From Paenibacillus sp. oral taxon 786 str. D14 (GTDB taxonomy: Bacteria; Bacillota; Bacilli; Paenibacillales; Paenibacillaceae): DNA of 14,657 bases. This document shows, one piece after another, positions 1 to 7,820 of the stretch; the stretch's first letter is position 1; every line of letters starts with the position of its first letter. The position numbers and the translations under genes are program-made. Where the stretch lies: the NCBI RefSeq assembly GCF_000159955.1, contig NZ_GG695979.1, forward strand, positions 83,879-98,535, given 5' to 3'. Under the pieces are notes generated by a model. That model was not told where the DNA came from, searched no databases, and saw only the letters and a program-made list of their open reading frames with translations.

Positions 1-66
1 GCGGGATAAGGGAAAAGAGCGCCAGCATCATTGCGGACGCTCAAACAAACGTAGTCCCATTCCACA
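1..66 (-). CDS. Possible start of an unidentified gene downstream of motB (partial)
   Basis: Reading leftward from a GTG at 64-66, the frame stays open for 21 codons to the window edge and begins V-E-W-D-Y-V. It starts six bases after the motB stop codon. A G-rich stretch that could bind the ribosome ends only two bases before this GTG, which is too close for a normal site. I do not recognise the peptide. The same bases can be read as a terminator hairpin (13-42), so the two readings compete. Only sequence to the left of the window can settle it. Confidence 0.2.
13..42 (-). terminator. Possible terminator of the motA-motB operon
   Basis: Read on the minus strand, GAGCGTC (42-36) can pair with GGCGCTC (23-17), giving seven pairs including one G-U, with a 12-base loop. 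TTTT follows at 16-13. It lies about 30 bases after the motB stop, where an operon terminator would be expected. The stem is short and the T run is short, so this is a weak call. Confidence 0.35.
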
Positions 67-72
67 TCCCCC

Positions 73-954
73 CTACTGCTGCAACTGCCGCAACACCGTG
101 ATTTCCACCCGGCGGTTCTTCTGGCGGCCTTCGGGGGTGTCGTTGTCGGCGGCGGGGCGGGTGTCGGCGTAGCCGGCGTATTGGAATTGCTGCGGATCCA
201 GCTTCTCCTTGTCGACGAAAAACCGCAACACCGAAAGTGCCCTTGCCCCCGACAGCTCCCAGTTGTCTTTGAACTCCGACGCGTACACAATCGGCAGGTT
301 GTCGGTATGGCCCTCAATACTGATCACGGTGTCGAGCTGCCGAAACAAGCTGGCTAGCTTGGCGAGCGTTTTGGCGGAGCCGCTTTTGAGGTCGGCCTTG
401 CCGGTGTCGAACAGAAACCGGTCGCTTAACGTGATCGAAATGCCCTGAGGCAAGTCAGCCACGTGGATTTGATCCTCCAGCGAATTGTCCTTGATGTAAC
501 TCTCAATGAGCTTCATCAAGTTGGCGAGCTCTTCCTCCTGCTTGCGAAAAGCAAGCTCCCGTTCGGTCAACGGAGCCTGTCCGCTGCTATCCGCTTGTCC
601 TGTCGTGCCTTGTCCTTCGCCTTGCTTGCTGCCGCTATCTGCCGAGGCTGGCGGATTTTTGTGACTGTACCGGTCTGCGGTGCCTGTAATCCCGCTGCCT
701 AACTCCAGAATGGAATCGCCGCCTTTAAACGTTTGCTGGAGGGAGGAGGTCACAACTTCATATTTTTCCACGTCTAACCGGCTCATGGCATACATCATCA
801 CGAAAAAAATCAACAACAGCGTAATCAAATCCGCATAGGTGATCATCCAGCGGTCCTTCGCATCGTTTCGTTCCGAGCGGCGTGCACGCCGGCGGGATTC
901 ACGCGTCGAAACGTCCGGCTCGTTCATTTTCCCCGATTTGCTGGACGGTCTCAT
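73..954 (-). CDS. motB: Flagellar motor stator protein MotB (MotB/MotS type)
   Basis: This is the peptidoglycan-anchored half of the flagellar stator, which works with MotA to pass ions through the membrane and turn the rotor. A basic, charged N-terminal tail (residues 1-35) is followed by one membrane helix (about 37-57). The helix carries the conserved ion-binding aspartate Asp42 in the motif YAD-L-I-T-L. A low-complexity linker rich in Gly, Ser and Gln lies around residues 90-130. The OmpA-type wall-binding domain covers about 160-290, with EGHTD at 214-218, NWELS at 231-235 and NRRVEI at 280-285. The ATG overlaps the motA stop by four bases (ATGA), and GAGGAG lies just upstream, so the two genes are probably translationally coupled. 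The helix resembles B. subtilis MotS (sodium type) as much as MotB (proton type), so the ion used is uncertain. The position 11 residues after Asp42 is Met53. Confidence 0.95.
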   Translation of the reverse strand: MRPSSKSGKMNEPDVSTRESRRRARRSERNDAKDRWMITYADLITLLLIFFVMMYAMSRLDVEKYEVVTSSLQQTFKGGDSILELGSGITGTADRYSHKNPPASADSGSKQGEGQGTTGQADSSGQAPLTERELAFRKQEEELANLMKLIESYIKDNSLEDQIHVADLPQGISITLSDRFLFDTGKADLKSGSAKTLAKLASLFRQLDTVISIEGHTDNLPIVYASEFKDNWELSGARALSVLRFFVDKEKLDPQQFQYAGYADTRPAADNDTPEGRQKNRRVEITVLRQLQQ

Positions 955-1787
955 AGTTCATTCTCCTCGGAGGCTTGAATGCGAGCGCCGCTTCCGAAGC
1001 TGGCGGGTTTTTCCGCCGGACCGTCATCCGGCAGAAGACGCGCGGTTTCCGCGGTAAAAGACTCCAGCTTCCGCCGCACAAGCAGAGGATGGTCGCCGTT
1101 TTGGATCGACAAAATCCCCTCCAGCATCATCTCCATCCGGTCGATTTCGTCATCGCCGCGCGCTTTGATTTTGGAGGCGATCGGAAGAAAGATCAGGTTG
1201 GCGCTGGCCACCCCGTACAACGTCGCCGTAAAAGCAAGTGCAATCGAAGGGCCCAATGCCGTCGGTTCGGACAAGCTGCCAAGGACGTGGATGAGTCCCA
1301 TCACCGTACCGATGATCCCCATCGTTGGGGCGTATCCGCCAGCCGATTCGAAGATTTTGGCGTAGCCGTCATATTTTTTTGATACCGCATCGATTTCCAG
1401 CTCCATGATTTGCCGCACCATCGCCCGATCCGTTCCGTCCACCACCAGTTGAATACCCTCGCGCAAAAAAGGATCCCGATGCTCCGCCGCCTTCTTCTCC
1501 AAAGCCAAGACGCCTTCGCGCCGGGAAGTGGAAGACATCTCCACGATATCCTCGATCACGCCGTCCTGCGCCGGGGATTTGGTCATAAACGCGAGTGCCA
1601 GCGCCTTCGGAACCGTTCGCAGCTTGGCGACCGGGAAGCTGATCAACACGGCTGCAAAGGTGCCGCCGAACACAATTAAAGCGGCTGTAACCTGCAACAG
1701 ACCGCCTAATTGACCGCCTTCGAGCGTAAATCCGCCAACAAGGGCGGCGAGACCAACAATGATGCCTATCAACGTTGCAATATCCAT
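951..1787 (-). CDS. motA: Flagellar motor stator protein MotA (MotA/MotP type)
   Basis: MotA is the four-helix partner of MotB in the ion-driven flagellar stator and transmits force to FliG in the rotor. Helices are visible at about residues 3-19, 28-52, 145-169 and 178-206. Between helices 2 and 3 lies the cytoplasmic loop with the charged motif RREGVLALE (89-97), which matches the E. coli MotA Arg90/Glu98 region that contacts FliG. The third helix contains the conserved GYAPTMGIIGTV motif with its functional proline. The length of 278 residues is normal for Bacillales MotA or MotP. An AGGAG lies about 13 bases before the ATG, which is rather far. I found no convincing sigma-A or sigma-D promoter upstream on this strand. 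The gene ends inside the motB start codon. Whether it is a proton (MotA) or sodium (MotP) type cannot be decided from sequence alone. Confidence 0.95.
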   Translation of the reverse strand: MDIATLIGIIVGLAALVGGFTLEGGQLGGLLQVTAALIVFGGTFAAVLISFPVAKLRTVPKALALAFMTKSPAQDGVIEDIVEMSSTSRREGVLALEKKAAEHRDPFLREGIQLVVDGTDRAMVRQIMELEIDAVSKKYDGYAKIFESAGGYAPTMGIIGTVMGLIHVLGSLSEPTALGPSIALAFTATLYGVASANLIFLPIASKIKARGDDEIDRMEMMLEGILSIQNGDHPLLVRRKLESFTAETARLLPDDGPAEKPASFGSGARIQASEENEL

Positions 1788-1821
1788 GAAATATGAACAA
1801 CTCCTATCTTCGACTTACCGT

Positions 1822-1850
1822 TTGCATCTATAGGATGAAAAAGGTATAAT
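1822..1850 (+). promoter_or_regulatory. Sigma-A promoter for uvrB
   Basis: TTGCAT at 1822-1827 and TATAAT at 1845-1850 are separated by exactly 17 bases, and the -10 box is a perfect consensus match. Transcription would start near 1857, leaving an untranslated leader of about 190 bases before the uvrB ATG at 2049. Two small hairpins can form in that leader (AGGAT/ATCCT at 1924-1937 and TGAGT/ACTCA at 1963-1977). Neither has a T run, so no function is claimed for them. Confidence 0.65.
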
Positions 1851-1855
1851 ACATG

Positions 1856-1869
1856 GGAACACCTATTCC
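1856..1869 (+). promoter_or_regulatory. Candidate LexA (SOS) operator of uvrB
   Basis: The sequence GGAACACCTATTCC has the layout GAAC-N4-ATTC, one base away from the Gram-positive LexA core GAAC-N4-GTTC. It sits on the predicted transcription start, directly after the -10 box, where a bound repressor would block initiation. uvrB is a classic SOS gene in Bacillus. The match to the longer consensus is incomplete (about 11 of 14 positions). Confidence 0.5.
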
Positions 1870-2048
1870 TATTTTGATAAATTTAGGAAAGGCTCAGGGG
1901 TTAAGCTTGGTTTATTCATCGGAAGGATGACGATCCTAGTTTATATGTAGAAACAAACTTCTTGAGTAACCAACTCATGTCATAGATAAAAATAATGTCA
2001 AATGATGCCTCTAGTATTCCATTTTAGACGATAGGGTGATGTTGGACA

Positions 2049-4043
<1,995 letters not shown>

Positions 4044-4083
4044 GCGTAGGCGAGCTGCTGCCCCGTTTAGCAAATATGAGCCA

Positions 4084-4128
4084 GCCATAGGGTAGCCAAA
4101 CAAGAGCGCTGACCTATGGCCCTTGGCT
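4084..4128. repeat. Interleaved inverted repeats after uvrB
   Basis: GCCATAGG (4084-4091) is complementary to CCTATGGC (4113-4120), and AGCCAA (4094-4099) to TTGGCT (4123-4128). The pairs interlock instead of nesting, so an RNA could form one hairpin or the other, or a pseudoknot. The two-base link between the third and fourth arms makes a simultaneous fold strained. Further complementary pieces (GAGCC at 4079-4083 with GGCTC at 4146-4150) extend the structured zone. There is no T run, so it is not a typical terminator. Confidence 0.5.
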
Positions 4129-4168
4129 TGGGGCGGCTGATACGGGGCTCTTAGGTTGTAAGTTGCTG

Positions 4169-4351
4169 TAACGGAACGGAGAGACCTTATTTGCTCTAGA
4201 GAGCAAGGTTTCTCGTTCTAACGGAACGAGGAGACGCTATTTGGCTTGATAATGCACTAAACGTCGTTATAGCTGGTGAATAAGGTCTCTGGGTTCCGTT
4301 AGGACGGGAAATATCCAGGAAATCAACGAATAACGTCGCTACGTTCCGTTA
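4169..4351. repeat. Four copies of a TAACGGAAC-headed repeat, two in each orientation
   Basis: Plus-strand copies begin with TAACGGAAC at 4169 and 4219. Minus-strand copies end with GTTCCGTTA at 4301 and 4351. Each runs about 24 bases and also shares a G-A-G-A-C or similar core and a tail reading TATT at the far end (copies 4169-4192, 4219-4242, 4278-4301, 4328-4351). A degenerate fifth inverted copy lies between the first two (about 4201-4219). With copy 1 it makes a long imperfect hairpin centred on TTGCTCT-AG-AGAGCAA (4191-4206). No ORF is plausible here. Spacing and unit length do not fit a CRISPR array. It looks like a small dispersed intergenic repeat family. Confidence 0.7.
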
Positions 4352-4395
4352 GAATCCGGGCGCCCTGGGAGTGGAGCGTCGGCAAACCAACCCTA

Positions 4396-4428
4396 TGTGA
4401 ATAGCATCGTGATGGGAAGCCGGTTTTA
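4396..4428 (+). repeat. Direct repeat copy A (partner at 4578-4610)
   Basis: This 33-base segment begins TGTGAATAGCATCGTGATG and recurs at 4578-4610 with only a few differences (G to A twice, and one change at the end). The second copy lies shortly before uvrA. The two copies bracket most of the 165-base element at 4450-4614, suggesting duplication of the uvrA upstream sequence or insertion of a repeat made of the same unit. Confidence 0.7.
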
Positions 4429-4497
4429 GAGAAGTGAAAGTTAAATCAAGTTTAAAAATCGGGTTTTCAGCACCGAGAAGGTTGGATGAAGGAGGGA

Positions 4498-4540
4498 GTG
4501 AGTAGCGGAGCGTAGTTAGGGCTACGTGAGCAACGGAGCG
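4498..4540 (+). repeat. Direct repeat GTGAGyArCGGAGCG with central hairpin
   Basis: Two 15-base copies (4498-4512 and 4526-4540) agree at 13 positions. Between them CGTAG (4511-4515) and CTACG (4522-4526) can form a five-pair hairpin with loop TTAGGG. It lies in the middle of the inverted-repeat element and may be part of its structure. Confidence 0.5.
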
Positions 4541-4557
4541 ACTGACTGAATTCAAGA

Positions 4558-4569
4558 TTCGACGTCGAA
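4558..4569. repeat. 12-base perfect palindrome upstream of uvrA
   Basis: TTCGACGTCGAA reads the same on both strands and lies about 70 bases before uvrA. It does not match the LexA core GAAC-N4-GTTC. It could be a protein-binding site or part of the surrounding repeat element. Confidence 0.4.
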
Positions 4570-4641
4570 GATACTCCTGTGAATAGCATCGTGATGAGAA
4601 GCCGATTTTTAAACATCATATAAAAAAGGGAGATGAAGTTG

Positions 4642-7521
4642 TTGGGTCGCGAGAATATAGTCATCAAAGGCGCCAGAGCGCACAATCTGAAAAACATAGA
4701 TGTCACGATACCGCGCGACAAGTTTGTCGTGCTTACGGGGTTGAGCGGCTCCGGCAAATCATCGCTTGCCTTCGATACGATTTATGCCGAAGGGCAACGC
4801 CGTTACGTGGAGTCGTTGTCTGCGTATGCCCGGCAGTTTTTGGGGCAAATGGATAAGCCGGATGTGGATTCGATCGAAGGATTGTCCCCAGCCATCTCCA
4901 TCGACCAGAAGACGACAAGCCGCAACCCGCGTTCAACGGTAGGGACCGTTACGGAAATCTATGACTATCTTCGTCTGTTGTACGCCCGGATCGGTCATCC
5001 GCACTGCCCGGAGCATGGCATTGAAATTACGTCGCAGACCGTTGAGCAGATGGTTGACCGCATCATGCAATATCCGGAGCGAACGAGATTGCAGATCTTA
5101 GCTCCTGTCATTTCCGGCAAAAAGGGCGAGCACAAAAGCCTGCTCAGCGAAATCGCCAAGCAAGGCTTCGTCCGGGTTCGGGTGGATGGAGAGCAACGCG
5201 ATTTGTCGGAGAATATTGAACTGGAGAAGAACAAGAAGCACACCATCGAGGTCATCGTCGACCGGATCGTGGTGAAGGAAGATGCGCGCAGCCGGCTGGC
5301 TGATTCTATCGAAACGGCGCTCAAAATGTCCGGCGGGCAAATTCTCGTTGATATTATTGGCCAAGAGGAGCTTCGCTTTAGCTCGAACTATGCTTGCCCG
5401 ATCTGTGGGTTCAGTATCGAAGAGCTGTCGCCGCGGATGTTCTCGTTTAACAGTCCGTACGGGGCTTGCCCAGAGTGCGGCGGACTTGGTGTGAAAATGA
5501 TCATCGATAAGGACCTGCTCATCTCGGATCCTTCCAAATCGATTGAGGAGGGTGCATTTGAGGCTTGGGCTGGCGGCACCTCCAACTACTATCCGCAGTT
5601 TTTGAGATCGGTTTGTGAGCACTTTAATATCCCGCAAAATGTACCGGTTTCCGAGCTGACAGCGGACCAGATGGACAAGTTGCTGTATGGCACAGGTGAT
5701 GTTAAGGTTCGGTTCCGCTATGAGAACGATTTTGGCATGAGTCGAGAAGCCTATGTGACGTTTGAAGGGATTATCCCTAACCTGGAGCGGCGCTACCGGG
5801 AAACGGCTTCGGAGGGCATTCGTGAGTTCATCGAAGAGTTTATGGGCTCCAAGCCCTGTGGTACCTGTCATGGCCACCGTTTGAAGAAAGAGGTTCTGGC
5901 CGTAACGGTGAACGGTCAGAACATCGCCCATGTGACGTCTTTGTCGATCGGCGAAGCAAGGGAGTTCTTTGGGAATCTGGAGCTGACGGATAAGGAAAAA
6001 TCCATTGCCCACCTGATCCTGAAAGAGATCAATAACCGGCTTGGGTTCTTGGTGAACGTCGGCTTGGACTATTTGACGCTTAGTCGTGCAGCTGGAACCT
6101 TGTCCGGCGGCGAAGCGCAACGCATCCGGCTGGCGACGCAAATCGGCTCTAGCCTGATGGGCGTCCTGTACATCCTGGACGAGCCTAGTATCGGGCTGCA
6201 TCAACGGGATAACGATAAGCTGATCTCGGCGTTAACCCACATGCGCGATCTCGGCAATACATTGATCGTCGTTGAGCATGACGAGGATACGATGCTAGCC
6301 GCGGACCATATCATCGATATCGGGCCGGGGGCAGGGATTCACGGGGGGCAAGTGATCTCGCAAGGGACACCTCAGGAAATCATGAACGATCCGCGTTCCC
6401 TAACGGGTCAATATTTGAGCGGCAAGAAGTTTATCCCGGTACCTTTGTCTCGGCGGAAGCCGGATGGTCGCTGGGTGGAGATCAAAGGGGCGAAGGAAAA
6501 CAACCTGAAGAACATCAACGTGAAATTCCCAATCGGTGTGTTTACGGCGGTGACCGGGGTATCCGGCTCCGGTAAGTCGACCCTGGTCAACGAGATTTTG
6601 TATAAAACGTTGGCTCGCGACTTGAACCGGGCGAGAGTGCGTCCAGGCCAATACAAGGAAATCAAAGGCCTCGAGCACGTGGAGAAAGTCGTTGATATTG
6701 ACCAATCTCCGATTGGGCGTACGCCGCGATCCAATCCGGCAACGTACACCGGAGTGTTTGACGATATTCGCGACCTATTCTCGCAGACGAACGAGGCGAA
6801 GGTACGCGGCTATAAGAAAGGCCGCTTCAGCTTCAACATCAAGGGCGGTCGCTGCGAAGCCTGCAAAGGCGACGGGATCATCAAAATTGAAATGCACTTC
6901 CTGCCGGACGTATACGTTCCTTGCGAAGTCTGCAAAGGCAAACGGTACAACCGGGAGACGCTGGAAGTCAAATATAAAAACAAGAGCATTGCCGATGTGC
7001 TGGAGATGACGATCGAGAATGCTACGGAGTTCTTCCAGAACATCCCGAAAATTCACCGCAAGCTGCAAACGCTGATGGACGTTGGTTTAGGTTATGTGAC
7101 CTTAGGGCAGCCGGCAACGACGTTGTCTGGTGGGGAAGCCCAACGTGTGAAGCTGGCTTCGGAATTGTATCGCCGCAGCACCGGCAAAACGATTTATATT
7201 CTCGATGAGCCTACAACCGGCTTGCATGTCGACGATATCGACCGATTGCTCAAGGTGCTTCATCGCCTAGTTGACTCCGGCGAGACGGTGCTTGTGATTG
7301 AGCACAATCTGGACGTGATCAAGACGGCCGACTACTTGATCGATCTAGGGCCGGAAGGCGGCAGCGGGGGAGGAACGGTGATCGCTACCGGCACGCCGGA
7401 GGACATCGTGAAGGTAGACAAATCCTATACCGGACGATATCTGGCGCCGATTCTCAAGCGGGATACGAAACGCACCGCGGAACTAAACCAAGTCGAAGAG
7501 AAAGATCGGGAAGTCGTTTAG
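4642..7521 (+). CDS. uvrA: Excinuclease ABC subunit A (UvrA)
   Basis: UvrA is the ABC-type ATPase that finds damaged DNA and loads UvrB. Both nucleotide-binding halves are intact. Counting from the TTG at 4642 (959 residues): Walker [10 protein letters not shown] at 33-41, zinc-finger cysteines 252/255/276/279, ABC signature LSGGEAQ at 487-493, Walker B Asp513-Glu514, second Walker A GVSGSGKS at 639-646, second zinc finger Cys738/741/761/764, second signature near 828, and Walker B Asp855-Glu856. The start needs care. An ATG at 4633 lies directly against the ribosome site AGGGAGATGA (4627-4636), with no spacing. The TTG codons at 4639 and 4642 lie 6 and 9 bases from its GGAG core and give an N-terminus (M-G-R-E-N-I-V) like Bacillales homologues. 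No clear own promoter was found in the repeat-rich spacer. A strong terminator follows. Confidence 0.98.
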   Translation: MGRENIVIKGARAHNLKNIDVTIPRDKFVVLTGLSGSGKSSLAFDTIYAEGQRRYVESLSAYARQFLGQMDKPDVDSIEGLSPAISIDQKTTSRNPRSTVGTVTEIYDYLRLLYARIGHPHCPEHGIEITSQTVEQMVDRIMQYPERTRLQILAPVISGKKGEHKSLLSEIAKQGFVRVRVDGEQRDLSENIELEKNKKHTIEVIVDRIVVKEDARSRLADSIETALKMSGGQILVDIIGQEELRFSSNYACPICGFSIEELSPRMFSFNSPYGACPECGGLGVKMIIDKDLLISDPSKSIEEGAFEAWAGGTSNYYPQFLRSVCEHFNIPQNVPVSELTADQMDKLLYGTGDVKVRFRYENDFGMSREAYVTFEGIIPNLERRYRETASEGIREFIEEFMGSKPCGTCHGHRLKKEVLAVTVNGQNIAHVTSLSIGEAREFFGNLELTDKEKSIAHLILKEINNRLGFLVNVGLDYLTLSRAAGTLSGGEAQRIRLATQIGSSLMGVLYILDEPSIGLHQRDNDKLISALTHMRDLGNTLIVVEHDEDTMLAADHIIDIGPGAGIHGGQVISQGTPQEIMNDPRSLTGQYLSGKKFIPVPLSRRKPDGRWVEIKGAKENNLKNINVKFPIGVFTAVTGVSGSGKSTLVNEILYKTLARDLNRARVRPGQYKEIKGLEHVEKVVDIDQSPIGRTPRSNPATYTGVFDDIRDLFSQTNEAKVRGYKKGRFSFNIKGGRCEACKGDGIIKIEMHFLPDVYVPCEVCKGKRYNRETLEVKYKNKSIADVLEMTIENATEFFQNIPKIHRKLQTLMDVGLGYVTLGQPATTLSGGEAQRVKLASELYRRSTGKTIYILDEPTTGLHVDDIDRLLKVLHRLVDSGETVLVIEHNLDVIKTADYLIDLGPEGGSGGGTVIATGTPEDIVKVDKSYTGRYLAPILKRDTKRTAELNQVEEKDREVV

Positions 7522-7529
7522 AAGAAATC

Positions 7530-7563
7530 GGGGCAGTCTCTATTTAGAGGTTGCTCCTTTTTT
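7530..7563 (+). terminator. Intrinsic terminator of uvrA
   Basis: Twelve bases (7530-7541, GGGGCAGTCTCT) pair fully, with three G-U pairs, to AGAGGTTGCTCC (7546-7557) across an ATTT loop. Six T follow at 7558-7563. It begins eight bases after the uvrA stop codon. Confidence 0.9.
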
Positions 7564-7596
7564 GGCTTGATCGATATAGCTGTCCGATCCCCTCTT

Positions 7597-7739
7597 GGCC
7601 CCCTCTTTTTGAGGATTATCCCGTTGCATCAGATCGTGGAAATGAGATACAGAAAGTAAGGCATGCCCTTTTCACACGGCACTCCCAGTCTCGCTTGATC
7701 CACACTCTGAACGAAAGGGATAATCGTGCAAAAAGGGCC
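7597..7739. repeat. Imperfect inverted-repeat element between uvrA and the reductase gene
   Basis: A left arm (7597-7625) containing GGCCC, CTTTTTG and GATTATCCC in that order is matched by a right arm (7710-7739) containing the complements GGGATAATC, CAAAAAG and GGGCC. The arms are about 30 bases long and separated by about 85 bases. The interior also has weak complementarity (GTGG near 7636 with CCAC near 7700) and no convincing ORF. It sits between the two convergent genes' terminators, a common landing place for small palindromic or MITE-like elements. Confidence 0.5.
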
Positions 7740-7740
7740 A

Positions 7741-7784
7741 AAAGAAAGAACTAGACCGGCCCCCATAGGGTACCAGTCTAGTTC
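7741..7784 (-). terminator. Intrinsic terminator of the nitrite/sulfite reductase gene
   Basis: On the minus strand GAACTAGAC pairs with GTCTAGTTC (7784-7776 with 7756-7748), and an inner GGTACCC/GGGGGCC part extends the stem imperfectly. TTTCTTT follows at 7747-7741. It is about 40 bases after the stop codon. Confidence 0.7.
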
Positions 7785-7800
7785 AATAGATGTCGAGTGA

Positions 7801-7816
7801 AGATGCTCAAGCATCT
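7801..7816 (-). terminator. Small hairpin just after the reductase stop codon
   Basis: AGATGCT (7801-7807) and AGCATCT (7810-7816) form a seven-pair stem with a two-base CA gap. It begins four bases past the stop codon and has no T run, so it is more likely an RNA-stabilising or helper hairpin than the terminator itself. Confidence 0.35.
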
Positions 7817-7820
7817 CTAC

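Larger units (their letters stand above)
4450..4614. repeat. MITE-like 165-base element with 13-base perfect inverted ends
   Basis: GTTTAAAAATCGG (4450-4462) is the exact reverse complement of CCGATTTTTAAAC (4602-4614). Similarity continues inward imperfectly for about ten more bases (TTTTCAGCAC against the complement of GTGATGAGAA). The interior has no ORF of note but holds a CGGAGCG direct repeat and a 12-base palindrome. ATCA stands near both edges (4445-4448 and 4615-4618), a possible but imprecise target duplication. No transposase is encoded, so any mobility would have needed help from elsewhere. Confidence 0.45.

Noticed and set aside
1949..1962. Second possible LexA site, AGAAACAAACTTCT
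   Set aside because: It keeps only GAA and TTC and lacks the inner C and G of the core. The palindrome is likely chance in AT-rich DNA.
4169..4351. CRISPR array
   Set aside because: The units occur on both strands with irregular spacing and diverged sequence, and there are no cas genes, so this is an interspersed repeat and not an array.
5098..6204. Antisense ORF of 368 codons opposite uvrA
   Set aside because: Long, but entirely within the coding sequence of a clearly intact UvrA. The translated protein is rich in His, Arg and Gln without domain features.
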